Source: Pholiota molesta
Taxonomy: Eukaryota > Basidiomycota > Agaricomycetes > Agaricales > Strophariaceae
NCBI GenBank assembly: GCA_014925825.1
Contig: JACGCK010000015.1
Coordinates: forward strand, 496,001 to 560,000
Length of the DNA: 64,000 bases
Reading direction: 5' to 3'
The notes beneath the pieces are model-generated. The model made no database searches and was not told where the DNA came from. It was given only the letters and a program-made list of their open reading frames with translations. The translations under genes and the position numbers were made by a program. Position 1 is the stretch's first letter. Each line of letters opens with the position of its first letter. Below, one piece after another: positions 34,117 through 46,062 of this stretch.

Positions 34117-35689
34117 TTTATTTTGTTTGACTTTGTGAGTACACAATGCTTCAGGGCTCAAAATGGTCACATGCTTTGCTTGCTCACGCACATTGCGGAC
34201 TTTCAAATTGACTTGTGCAAATTTTTTATTTCGACTTCGTTCCTTCCATGTTCTCCCATCGCCCACCACCATGTCCGTCCATCTGCCACATCATGGCCCA
34301 TAGATGACACATTGCCCCCTCCCAAAGGCTCACCCGCACGTCTCATCAGCGTTATCGGCCTCTCCGACGGCCATCCAAGCTCGTCGTCCTCGGCGGCAAC
34401 GCGCGCGACTGCAGGAGTGAGAGTGAAGAGGACAGCAACAGACGTCAGGTACGTTTTGCGAATACCCCCGCCGTCGCCATGTGCTGACCGCCCGCCCAGA
34501 GCTATTCCAAAGACGTGGCGGCGTCGATGGACGTTGCCACGTCATCATCTCCAAGCTCCGTTGCCACGTCGAGGGGACCACCAACGGGTGAGTTTCGTCT
34601 CCTCCCCTTGCCGCGCCCACTTTCTGACCACACTCACGTCTAGCACAGCGCTCAGCGCTGCGCCTATCAAGCCGCCCAGCCCTCTCCCATCTCACACACC
34701 CGCGCTCGCTGGGTAAGTCGTCCGGTGTGTCGATCCGCATCAGCGCTGAATACAGATGAGATCGGATGGGCGGGACGCTGCGCAGGACGATGGCGTGCTG
34801 GAGAGGACGGCGCTGTCGCGCATCGTGAGGTGTCCGCGAGGCACTGGCGGCGTCTACGCTGCCGTCTGCCTCTCACTCATCCGCAGCGTTCTTTCGCCTT
34901 GAGCATGTCCGGTACGTTCCAAGGGATCCGTGCCGCCCTCACTGACAATGTTTGCTGTCCTTCCCGCAGTGCAGTGCACGCCTCCCGCCGCTGTCTTCAG
35001 CCCTGTACGTCCCCGTCACGCCACGATCCACGCCGTCGCTGATGGCATCGTCGGCTGCTGTGGTCTTGCGAACCGTATTGTGTGCCACTGCTCGAGGCTG
35101 CGTATACGGTACATCAGAGATCGAGCCAGCATGGCGCCATCCATGGACCCTTCGTCGTTCGACATGTCAAGTTGGCACCCATCACAAAGTCCGCCCACCC
35201 CGTTCTTGCCTTGCACAACGGCTATGCGCAGCACTCGGCACTACACGGGAGGCGGTGTTGTCTTCGTAAGTCATCCATTTGGCATCCTACCTACTGTATC
35301 AATTACTAACAGTCCTTCTCGCTGCCCAGCATCATCGCTGTGCATTCTTGGGTCCACACCCAAGAGACAGCAAAGCGCGCGTTGTTCACTGGTCGACTAT
35401 GAAATGACAGTGGACCCCAGAGCCGGGACGAGGACAGGTGGATGGCGGCGCCACGTCATCCTTGTTTTCGGTGAGTTTTGAGAGGCTACCATTAGTGCAA
35501 GCTTTGTGGGTATTGTGGCATTCCTGTCGTACACACTCGCAGCACGCCCATATGCCATACTCCTGCCACACCTGATGTTCAGTCATCATGGAGGGTCGCC
35601 ACCACATCACCGTCTCTGTGTATACAAAGAACATTGCAATATGCATTGATCTGCGGCACGGAGACGCAACGTGGGGGCACAATGATTCA
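34117..35689. other. GC-rich region, no gene recognised
   Basis: Many overlapping Arg/Pro/Ser-rich frames occur on both strands. Possible splice signals are scattered on the plus strand (for example GTGAGTTTCG near 34588, GTAAGTCATCC near 35265), so a fast-evolving or decayed plus-strand gene is possible. No domain is visible. Confidence 0.25.
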
Positions 35690-35905
35690 ATAGTATTCAG
35701 TAGACTCAGTAGATCTGGTAGACTGGTAGCAAGTAAACTACAGTGTGCTATTGAGACATAATGGTGGTTTACTGAGTTCTACTGAGAAATGATGTATATC
35801 TACTGAGATCTACTAAGAACAAGCAGTAGTCTACTGGGTCTATCAGAAAGGGGACATGTCTACGAGGCTACCAGCTCTACTGGATCTACTGAGTCCTACA
35901 TAGTC
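35690..35905. repeat. Degenerate CTACTGAG-type short repeats
   Basis: The octamer CTACTGAG and close variants (TTACTGAG, CTACTGGG, CTACTAAG, CTACTGGA, and AGACTCAGTAGA in reverse sense) occur about ten times in 0.2 kb. Spacing is irregular. It could be a decayed microsatellite or a cluster of binding sites. Confidence 0.5.
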
Positions 35906-36029
35906 AAGTCACTTGTTCCTGATGCGCGTCCCATCAATCCAATATGCGCGACCGCCTCCCGTGTACACCTTGCCTCCTGCCTCCATGTCCGCCACGCACA
36001 CTCGGCATTATCTTTAACGCCCACCAGAT

Positions 36030-36320
36030 CTCACGATGGTTGTATCGCGCGAGCGCCGCGGAATGCCACAAAGCCGCCGAACGCATTGTTTAACGCACCC
36101 CAATGGCAGCTGAGTTGGCGGATTGGCTGCGTGCATGTCATCGACATTGACGACAGCGTCATGGTGGTGAATACGACCCATGTTTTGGTAAGTAATTGGC
36201 CAATTTTTTGAGCGCATATAACGACTTAACATCATAGATTGGACTCGAACGAGTTGTAGGTGAGCCATACCACTGTCATGATTCTGACCGCGAATTATTC
36301 TTAGCACGCGAATGACTTGA
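36030..36320. repeat. Dispersed repeat, inverted partner of 16.23-16.53 kb
   Basis: The plus strand aligns with the minus strand of 16250-16520, except for the terminal GATTCTGACCGCGAATTA block, which is in the same orientation in both. The plus strand here has an open run that reads WRIGCVHVIDIDDSVMVVN up to an intron-like donor GTAAGTAATTGG. The partner lacks this frame. It looks like a fragment of a duplicated gene or a short mobile element. Confidence 0.5.
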
Positions 36321-36369
36321 ATTTACCCTTAGGCTCATATTCACCTTTTTTGGCGCATATAGTCACTTC

Positions 36370-36610
36370 AAGGCGCCAGCGCTCGTGCTCGACCCACGCC
36401 CGTGCGTGTGCTCATCGCGCCCATACTCGCGCTCGGCGTGCCCATGCTCGCGATTGGCGTGCCCGCGCCCGACGCGCCCGCGCTCTGCATGCGCGTCTTT
36501 CCCGTGTCCGTACTTGCCCTCATCGCGCCCGCCCGTGCTCGAGTTTACCTTGGCCCCGCCTGGGGTGCTCATCACGTTCGTGTGCCGCTGGCATGGCCGT
36601 CCGCGTGGTG
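36370..36610. repeat. GC-rich degenerate minisatellite
   Basis: Units close to GCGCCC.T.CTCGCG.T.GGCGTGCCC repeat with variable length of roughly 18-30 bp (for example CTCGCGCTCGGCGTGCCC then CTCGCGATTGGCGTGCCC near 36427 and 36448). All frames are open as a by-product of composition. From 36640 to 36900 a GTCGTCGT-rich stretch continues the low complexity. Confidence 0.6.
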
Positions 36611-37366
36611 TTGACCCGCCGTCGTCGTAGGTGCTAATGTGTTAAAACGCGGCCGTCGTCGTGCTCGCCGCCCGGACCTGGTGAAGATGGTGGGCGTGGG
36701 CTGGTGGGTGACTTCCGTCGTTCTCTCAGTGTCATCGCCGCTGCCGCCGTCGTGCTGGCTGCCGCTGTCGTATCCGTCAGCGTCCGCGTCGTCGTGCTGC
36801 CCACCCTTATTGTCGTCGTGTGTGTAGGCATGGCCGTCGTCGTACCTCCGCGTCCAGATACGTCCGTTGTTGGCGGACGGCCTACGCGGGTGTCGTAGCA
36901 TGAGTGCCAATGTCGACAAGTCTGACTGATCTCAGTGATCGTTAGCCTAGTATGCGGCTGACAATCCACCCAAACGCTCAACTCCGCAGTCTGACACCCT
37001 CGATGCCATACTCTATCCTCTATCCGTATTTAAAACCATCCGACAATACTATCGAAGCTTTGAAGCTTGAAGCCCCTAACATCGAACGCGCAGCCACCAA
37101 ACATTAAATAGTGGTCACGTGAGTACGACCAATCTCGCTGTGACTCGAACAAAAAATGTTATCGATCCGGTCAAGTCCTTTCGCCCATTCTGGCCGCTCT
37201 TTCCCTCCGCCGCTCCTTCTCTCGTCTCCCACTCTTCCTTACACCTCGCAGCTGCGCTTCTTTCACCCAAAAATCGCTGCCAAAAGCTTGCGCACAACCC
37301 CGATTCCGAGCTATATCGTCATCATCACATCCACCCCCAAAGACACTCACCAAACCCAATAGAAGC

Positions 37367-39426
37367 ATGGCGTCGTCGACAATGCCGCCTCTCCCCGCAG
37401 TGCCAGATACGGACCCGTCCCGAGCGGTCCTCGACTCCTTCCGGATAGCTATCGCAAAGCGCCTGTCCGAGACCCTGCCGCTCACGATTGAGCAGGCCTT
37501 TGCGGGCATCGACTACGGCAAGAAGGGAGAGGACTTCACGATCGCCATTCCACGGTTCCGACTAAAAGAAAAGATCCCGGAGATTGCAGAGAAGGTCATC
37601 GCATCTGTAAGTACCAACTTCGCTCCTCAGTGTCGTCAGGCCAGGAGCCGAACGACGCAGGCGAAGAGACGCCAGGATGACGAGCATTCCAACCACTAAC
37701 CCCATTGCCCTCTAGTTCACCCCCGACGAATGGATAGAGTCCATCGTCCTTGACAAGTCCTTCCTCCACTTCCGCGTGAACACGCCCAACATGATCCGCG
37801 AGGTGCTCACCCAAGTGCACGCGCTCAGCCATAGCACCCCGTCCGGCGCCCCCGAGTACGGCGCGAACGAATCAGGCAAGGGCAAGAAGGTCATCATCGA
37901 GTACTCGTCGCCGAACATCGCCAAGTCGTTCCACGTCGGCCATCTGCGGAGCACCATCATCGGCGCCTTCCTCGCGAACCTGTACAAGGCGTGCGGGTGG
38001 GAGACCATCTCCATGAACTATCTCGGCGACTGGGGCACACAGGTACGTCACATGCGGCTCCTTGTTCGTACTCGCACCTACTAACAATCGATAGTTCGGC
38101 ATGATCGCGACCGGATACGAGAAATACGGATCACAGAGGAGCTCGAGAAGGACGCGATCAAGCACCTCTTCGACGTGTACGTCAAGGTCAACAAGGACGC
38201 CGAGGCCGACCCCGCGGTCAAGACGGAGGCCGCGCTCTGGTTCAAGCGCATGGAGGACGGCGACGAGGCCGCGCTCAAGAACTGGCGCGTGTGGCGCGAG
38301 ATGAGCGTGAAGAAGTACGAGCAGGAGTACGAGCGCCTGAACGTGCACTTCGACGTGTACACGGGCGAGAGCAAGGTCGGCAAGAAGGCGATGGACGACG
38401 CGCTGACGAAGCTCGAGGAGATGGGCTGATCTCGGACTCGGAGGGCGCCAAGCTCGTCGAGCTGGAGAAGTGGAAGCTCGGCAAGGCGGTCGTTCGCAAG
38501 AAGGGTGTGTTTCTTTCCTCGTTCTTTCTTAGCAATTACCAACATCTCGTGCTTCGCAGACGGCACCTCCATCTACCTCACGCGCGATATCGGCGGCGCC
38601 ATTGAGCGCTACGAGCAGTACAAATTCGACAAGATGATCTACGTCGTCTCCTCGCAGCAGGACCTGCACCTCGCCATTCTTCAAGGTGCTCGAACTCATG
38701 GGCCTGCCATGGGCGAAGGACCTCGTGCACGTCAACTACGGCTTGGTGCAGGGCATGAGCACGCGGAAGGGCACGGTCGTGTTCCTTGACCAATCATCAA
38801 GGAGGCGGGGAATGTCATGCACGAGCAGATGCTGAAGAACGAGGAGAAGTATAACGCCGTCGAGGACCCCGAGGAGACGGCGCTCGAGATCGGGATCACG
38901 GGCGTGAAGATCCAGGATATGGCAGCGAAGCGGTGCGCACTCCTCCTCTTTATCTCCTGCTTTTGCATTTTATATTGACATGCATCGCGGAACAGGATCA
39001 ATAACTACACGTTCAACTGGGACCGCATGAAGTCCTTCGAGGGCGACACCGGGCCGTACCTGCAATACGCACACGTCCGGCTCGCCTCCATCGGGCGCAA
39101 GAACCCTCACCTCCTCCCGCTCCCACCCCGTCCCAAATCGCCACTACCGCCCTCGCCGAATACTCGCACGCGCGGGACATCGCGTTCCTGCTGGGCACGT
39201 ACCCGGACGTCGTGCGGACCGCGCTGAAGACGCATGAGCCGAGCGGGGTCGTGACGTTCGCGTTCCGGCTCGCGCACGCGATCTCGAGCGCGTGGGATGT
39301 GGTGATCGTGAAGGGCGAGGAGGATTTGGAGAAGGCAAGGGCGAAGATGTTCTTGTATGAGTGTGCAGGGACGTGCTGGCAGCGGCGATGCGGCTGCTGA
39401 GCGTCCGGCCGCTGGAGCGGATGTGA
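37367..39426 (+). CDS. Arginyl-tRNA synthetase, cytosolic type, with small frame breaks
   Basis: A class I aminoacyl-tRNA synthetase that charges tRNA-Arg. [18 protein letters not shown] starts the protein. The HIGH-like motif is SFHVGHLRS (about 37927-37953), the KMSKS-like loop is GMSTRKGTV (about 38754), and [17 protein letters not shown] and [10 protein letters not shown] belong to the catalytic and anticodon-binding regions. The C terminus reads [12 protein letters not shown] with a stop at 39426. Introns are seen near 37.61-37.71, 38.04-38.09, 38.50-38.56 and 38.93-39.0 kb. Six small indels are needed to keep the frame, near 38139, 38426, 38683, 38792, 39.12-39.15 kb and 39373. Most are single missing bases, several in homopolymers (for example ATGGGCTG for ATGGGGCTG), while the protein is otherwise well preserved. 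Because this is probably an essential gene, I read the breaks as sequencing errors. A fragment of the same gene lies at 29.1 kb. Confidence 0.85.
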
Positions 39427-40388
39427 TGGGCGGGGAGGGTTTTGGGATTTGCAGTTTTATTGAGTCATTGTTTAGCTTTTGGTGTGTAATGCTTACCATG
39501 AATATGGTATTGCCTGTTTAGGAGTTAACATGGAACGATTGCGGTTTGGCTTTTTGGCGACAGAATGTTGATTGATGGTATGGACTGCATTGATAGTGGT
39601 TCATTTATCCCCGAATACAGTTCGTTTTGCAGCATGCAGCATGGGGATTTGCGCTCGCTGCTGCTGGCCGCAGTCGCCGTCGAAGGACGCAAGACCCAAA
39701 GGCGCCAGCGATAGGCCGGCCCGAGCGCGAATGCGGAGTTGTGGCGAGCGCGAATGAAAACTGACATGGTGATGTCAAGATCTGATATGTACTGCAGTAC
39801 TGCGTTCCGGGATCAGTGAGTTCAGAGATAAGTGTGATCTTGTATCTTCATTTCTTCCGCGATTGGCGCGGAGACTGCCTCTCTCACTTCATTTTCAGCA
39901 AGCGAGATAGGTGTGGAAAATATCTTCGACAGGCGCGACGTAGGTATAGTCTCAAATCTATATACATACCCTCGCTTACATTGATCGTTATATAGAAACC
40001 TGGGGCCGCTTTCTGCGGAGCTATAATTATAATCAAGAATGTCAAACATGAACTCTTGCTTCTCCTTCTACGCGCCGCTGAAACGAGCGCTCTCTTCGCT
40101 GTATACTTAGCATGACAGCAAACATCATGAATCCTCTTCGGAACGCTCGGTGGCGCGAAGATATGATCCCCGCTGACTGTCATATGGCTGGTCTTGGCCT
40201 CTCCGACCAAGCCACTATTAAATTCATGATACGGATACAGCCCTGCCGCGGTCTATCTCCAATTAGTGGCAAACGCGGGGGGTCATACATATAGGCTCGC
40301 AGAGTACTGTCGCCTGTTTTTTCGATCCAGCATCTCGCTCGGGCATTTCACTACTTACAGTCCTGCAGTCCGCCAACACCGTGTACCG
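39427..40388. other. Intergenic, no gene recognised
   Basis: Spacer between the synthetase and NRPS-like copy A, presumably holding the promoter of the latter. CATACATATAGG near 40286, about 100 bp upstream of the start codon, could serve as a TATA-like element. Short frames only. Confidence 0.4.
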
Positions 40389-43300
40389 ATGACGCTCGAT
40401 CTGAAGTCCACGTTCATCCCGCCGCTCCTCGACGGCTCCCGCGATCTCCTGCAGATTATCGCACATAATGCGCAGCACAACGCCCCATACCCGCTGTTCC
40501 GCTATGCGAGCGCGAATGGCGCCGTCGAAACGATTACGTGGGGAGGTGCCACTAAAGCGTTCGATGTTGCTGCGCGCTTCGTGCTGGACAGCGCCACCTT
40601 CAAAGTAGCTGAGGACGCCGACGCACCCCCGGTCGTCGCGATCCTCGCGAATCTGGGTCGGTCCAAATTCGCTCGCTCATAGCACTCATTTATGCGTACT
40701 TATCATTGCCGTCAGACTCTATCACATACTACGCCTTGGTCGTCGGCATCATGAAGGCTGGCTTCACAGCGTTCCCCATATCGACGAGAAATTCAGCGGA
40801 CGGCGTCGCCCACCTCCTGGCTAAAACCAGCTCCAGGCTGTTGTTCGCGTCGGCTGATGCTGCAGTCGCTCGTCTGGCCGAGCTTCTTGCTCGATCTTTG
40901 AAGCAGACAACGAAGGCGCGGTCCCTAGGGTGGTTGTGCCTGCGTTCGAGTATTTCTACAACGCCTCCCCACAGGCAGGAGACGCGGTTCCTACGCGAGT
41001 CATTTCGGATCCATCGACTACGCCTTGCGTTATAATTCATTCATCGGGCACCGTCTCCTTCCCGAAGCCAATATATCTGACCTACCAGATGTTCTTTGAG
41101 CATGGAAATCAAGTCGGTAAGCAAAACCACCTGTTCAAAGTCGTTCATGATCTTTACATAGTTCTCTGTGGCCAGGGCTCGAGGGCGATCTATGCGGCGA
41201 CATCATCTCCACCCACGGATGCCAATGTTTCGTAAGTTTACAGTCCCCTGTCGACGGCGCTGTCGCTTGAATAATTAAATGTTATGACGCGGCGCAGATC
41301 TTATGGGTCTCAAAGTTATCGTATACACGGTATGTAATCCCATTATGGTCGGAAGCCATAGCGCTCATATCATTTAGGCCCTGCATGGCGTAATTCTGGC
41401 GGTATTCCGCCCGTCGACACCGCCCGTCATCCCTACCCTGAGGGCGTGCTCAACGCCGCGGTGGCGACCGCTTCTTCGCGTATACTTTGCGCACCGTCGT
41501 TTCTGGAGGTGAGCGCAATTCCCATGCGTCTCTTCGCACCACTCGCTGATTGTGCCACTTAGGGATGGGCCAAACACCAATCTAGCGTCCATGCACTGAA
41601 GAGATTCACTGCAATTGTAAGTTAGCGATTTCGCGTAGTTTCTTTCTCTCGCTGATTCTTCGACGTTAGATGTTCGGCGGCGGCCCTATTCAAGCAGCGT
41701 TGGTGATTACCTTGCGAAGGAGGGTGTCACGTTGGTACCAATGCTTGGAATGTACGTTCGCACTCGTCATCCCACTGAATTTAGTGAATGTTCTCCTAGG
41801 ACTGAAGTCGGTACAATTACAACGTTCTTTCCCAGTAGTGCACAAAATTGCTGAAATATAACTTTTGTTCACCGTTTCCAGAACATACCCATACCGAGGG
41901 ATGGGAATGGTTTGCGGTGAGCACCGGCGTCATTCGCAAGCCCCGATCAGGCGCTGATGCTTAAACATAGCTTGATCCAAATTTAGATTTTAAGTTTGTT
42001 CGTGAGGACGGCGCAGCCGATATCTACAGATTTATTGTGAAGGTGACAGCTTATTTTTTGATTTAAGTCTTCCAACCTACTCAAATAGAAACCGGATTTT
42101 AGCAAAATGCGTTGAAGACACTCGCAGTTGTAAATTTGACGGTGGACGGCGTTCCTGCATACGACACCGGCGACTTGTTTATCAGACATCCTACCAATCC
42201 TCAGCTATGGAAGATATACGGACGCGCCGGTCAGTTCTTATGCTCTTGCAATGTACTCTTTTCTGATATGAAGTGAAAAGATGAACAGATCATGCATAGC
42301 TCCGGGGTAAGCCTTTCGAGCGGAAATTAAGGGCATACTGAAGTATATGACTGACATTCATCTCGCTTTTCCAGGAAAAAGTGAGTCAAGATAACATCAT
42401 GGACAATCGTATCATTCACCGAAAACTTCATCCAGACGAATCCAGTCCCGATTGGTGGGTTACCTGAGTTCCGGTTCGTTCTATCCTAATGTTTTGATTT
42501 CTTCCAGAGGCCGGCTTGATTAGCTCTCCGTACATCTCCGGCGCTTTAATGTTTGGTCGGGCAAGATTCCAGGCCGGGGTACTCATAGCGCCATCATCGG
42601 ACTTCAAGTTTGACACAACCAATGTTGAAGAGACGAAGAATTACATCAGTCTCATCTGGTGAGCAGACACACTTCCGCATAATAATCCTCAGTTTAATGC
42701 GACGATTATCAGGGATGCCGTCGAAGAAGTGAACCGACATGCTCCACAACACTCGAGGATTTTCAAGGAGGTAGGCATCTTCACTTCGATCAATCAAACG
42801 AGCGTACTGACCGTAGATTTAAGATGATCCTTATCGCAATCCGGAGAAACAGTTCGAATATACACCGAAAGGATCTGTACGCCGGCAAATTACCCTCAAG
42901 AAATACGTGGAAGAGATCGAGCGTTTGTACGAAGCGACCGAGAGCGAGCCCTCCACCAACGAAGCCCTAGCTGATGTTTCCGAAGGCAAGGTCCCCAAGC
43001 TCGATGAATTCCTCATCCAAGTTCGAACTGCAGTACATACTATCCTGGGAGACTCCGTTGGCGACGACGACGACCTATTTCGCGCGGGAGCGGACAGGTG
43101 AGTTCCCCACGCAGTCAATCATCCTGGGCCGGTAATAAAAATACTCATGAAATCATGATATATCATCTATGTTATACGTTCAGCCTATGCGCGCTCGCCA
43201 TCCGAAACGCCATCATCAAAGGCTTACGAACCTTCCGAGCCCTAAGCCCGCGTTCTATCGACGCTCTTCCCGCTGATCTCCTATACTACTTGCCTTCCAT

Positions 43301-44383
43301 CTCAAAGATATCCATCTTTCTATATGGGGCGGCGTATATCGACGCGCGCAATCGAAACGAACTCACAAAGGAGAGTGGCAATGAAGGTGTGGAGGGGAAA
43401 CGGAGGTGGCGAACGCAATTTCTGACGAGGAATGGCAGAAGGCCATGGAGTCAGAGGAGACGGTGGTTGAAATTGTCAAAGGGAATGACGTCGAAGAGCC
43501 GCCGCTCATTATCTTACACGGTATTTTACCCTCATTTTGATGGTCCCAATATCAGTTTTGACTTGATTTCTTGATATCTCAAGGTCTTCCAGGCACCGTT
43601 GGGCCGTTCAAAAATATGCTCCAGTCACCCACCAAGATATGGGCGGTGCAGCTGTCAGACGACGCTCCCATCGACACGGCGGAGGCATTGGTCGCGTTCT
43701 ATTACCAGAAAATCAAGGTGAGTGCCCGAATTCAAAAATCTTCCTCAACTTCATCTCCCCCTCCGTTCACAGGAAAAACAACCCCATGGCCCTTACCGCC
43801 TCGCTTCCTACAGCGGCTCCTGCCTCATCATCCTCGAGCTCATCTGATCTTCGAAGCAAACGGCGACCCGTTGCTCAATTCATCATGCTCGACCATTTCC
43901 CTGCGCTCTTCCTCTGCCGACTGGACCTCGACACCGTCGACCTCGCCAACCCCGATTGGTGGGGCGCGGTCATGAAGATTCCATGGAGGGAATCTTGAAG
44001 CTCTTCGAGACCACCAAATCGATCATGGCGCGCAGTCCACAATCCGTATCCAGGAGCTGAGGGACGCAATGGCCGGGAAGCCAGGGATAAGCCCGATGAC
44101 GGCAAAGGTGCTCGTGCGGTCGGAGAAGCTTATGAAAGTGACGATGGGGCTCCTCCTCGGGGAGCGGTTTAGTGTGGAGGTCACGGAGGGGCCGAATGCT
44201 GGGAGAAGAAGGTTTTCGCAGGAGATATTCAAGGCGTATACAAGTAGGATCAAGTCACAGCTCACGGTGTATTTTGCGGATGAGGGTATTCGCATGATTA
44301 TTCCGCCGAACCAGTGGGAGGAATTTGGGCCGAGGGCGTACTTCTCTGATGCGAGGTTGTCGAGCTTGAGGGTGGACATATAG
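40389..44383 (+). CDS. NRPS-like enzyme: adenylation, carrier and thioesterase domains (copy A)
   Basis: The domain order A-T-TE matches fungal NRPS-like synthetases that activate a carboxylic acid as AMP ester, load it on phosphopantetheine and release a product by the thioesterase. Visible motifs: start MTLDLKSTFIPPLLDGS; phosphate loop HSSGTVSFPKP (about 41.04 kb); TEVGT (41801); YDTGDL (42160); GRAG spliced towards EQIMHSSG (about 42.22-42.30 kb); carrier site GAD-S-L made across an intron (exon ends 43097, next starts 43184); thioesterase PYRLASYSGS with the candidate nucleophile Ser at 43812. Many introns. Single-base frame changes occur, for example near 41696 (a T missing relative to copy B), 41217 (GG instead of GGG) and 43.98-44.05 kb. 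Atromentin-type synthetases share this layout, but the substrate cannot be told. No partner biosynthetic gene other than the distant laccase is present. Confidence 0.75.
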
Positions 44384-45125
44384 ATTTTCTTGGAACGAGG
44401 ACCTACTGAATAGCTGAAGATGGATTAGGGGCGTCAGAGTACGTATTCTCAATGGATACTGCGACCAATCTGCGTTGATTCTGACCAAGATTGATTCTGT
44501 CTAGAACGTGCGCGCGAAGATCTTGAGATGTGATGAGGAATATGGATTTCAATTGCAGTCCGCGATATTGGAGAACAAAGGTGCGTTGGATGGGTAGGCC
44601 TGGCCCCAAAATCATACATGTGTCTTTTATGTTGTACTTTCTCTTTTTTTTTTGTATACGTATCGCGCCCACGCTTTACTTGTAGTTGTCTATTCTCAGC
44701 ATATGTCGTTTTCTACGTTCGAATTTGGTGACAATTGCCCAGATGGCGAATGTGCCCAGTGTGTCATGCCGCTTTCTTAACCTTCCTACTCATATGAGAA
44801 ACCAAATTTAAACCGTCAAGAATGGTTGGCACCGAGACCACGTAGTGGCTCGCGCTGAAAGCTTAGAATTCGAATCCATATATGATCGCGCGCATTACTA
44901 CTGACCGTGGGTATAATCCCGCTCGCTAACAATCTTTGCAATTCACCCGAGTTTATTGAACTCGTACCATCACCATGCCACAGATCACTATCGATGTTTT
45001 ACTATAACTCTCTTGATTATTCTACTCTAGCTCAGCTCCGTAACTGTGACCTATAACAACTAAACTACAAGAACGAAAACAAAATTCAAAGCAAATTCGA
45101 CACAACAAATCAACGACACCCCGCA
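44384..45125. other. Intergenic, no gene recognised
   Basis: AT-rich sequence between convergent gene ends, with a T9 run near 44644. It would contain the 3' UTRs of the NRPS-like and DUF6699-like genes. Confidence 0.4.
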
Positions 45126-46012
45126 TCACTTTCGCCGTTTCTTCTTCAGTAGGTGCCTACTCTTGACCTCCATTATGTCTAACGACGTACCCAGTTCTAT
45201 GGCAAAGCGGCCAAAAATCGAAAGGCGCTCAATACCATCTTCGCTCAGTACCATTTCTCTCCGTAGGACGAAGTTCAGGATCCACACTCCCTCTCATCCG
45301 TGCTCTCATACAATCCACCCCACCATACACCTCCGCAAAAGTGCCTTCTAATGGCGTCAGCTGCAGCAGCCTCCTCAGCTCCAACACTCTCACCAAACCC
45401 ACTTCCGCCACCCAGGCTGACGACACCCACAACGCGGCCGTGGGCGGATTCAAGAGCAGCGCAACAGAGAGCCACATAAATCGCCCGCAGCACGTCCACG
45501 ATGCGAATCGGATACCACATCTCAGCCGGAAAGACAACCACTGGGCGCGCAACACCCACAATACGGATCGTCAAGCTCGTCAAGGCTCTCGGCTCCAAAG
45601 CCACTTCACGTGACCAACGCGCAGCTGCTAGACCACCAAGGGCGGCCGCGAGGCGCGCTGTGGATGGGGGAAGAGACACGTTCCAGTAAATCGGAGCGTC
45701 TGGTCCGCATGGGAGGAGTCAGATGAGATGAAGCTATGGATTTGAATGAGGTGGAGAGGAGAGAGGGAAGGCAGAGCGATGGGTGGTCGCCGACGGAGTG
45801 GAGGAGGTGCTGATGGTAGGGCTAAGAGGTACGTACTCGTTGGAGTACTTGTTGCGTGGGCTTCTCTAATGCTGAATGGAAACTGTGAATTGCTCTTAGG
45901 ACTGCTCTGTACTGGTCTGGTCGAGGACCTGAGTTCCGCTGAACCTGGGACGATGCTGTTCGGGCTGCGCTTGACCTCTGGACGACAGCGGTGGAGACGC
46001 TGGCCAGTGGTT
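45126..46012 (-). CDS. DUF6699-like protein (right-arm copy), 5' exons not placed
   Basis: The main exon starts at 46012 after the acceptor TGAACGCAG, which is identical to the acceptor of the left-arm gene. It encodes a Pro/Ser-rich stretch (PPPLRRRPPIALPSLSP) and the conserved domain: MSLPPSTARLAAALGG, ARPVVVFPAEMWYPIRI, VLRAIYVAL. Frame changes occur near 45690, between the Pro-rich part and the domain, and near 45287 (GAGAGGGAGTG compared with the left-arm copy). Beyond the second one the protein continues with VWILNFVLRREMVLSEDG and ends in a basic KKKRRK at 45126. This gives a longer C terminus than the left-arm gene. The upstream exon ends near 46062 (a GTAAGTAGAACG donor) but its start was not found. 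Function unknown. Confidence 0.6.
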
Positions 46013-46062
46013 CTGCGTTCAGATACGGTACGCCAGTCAGTTCGCTCCATTTATATGGCGTT

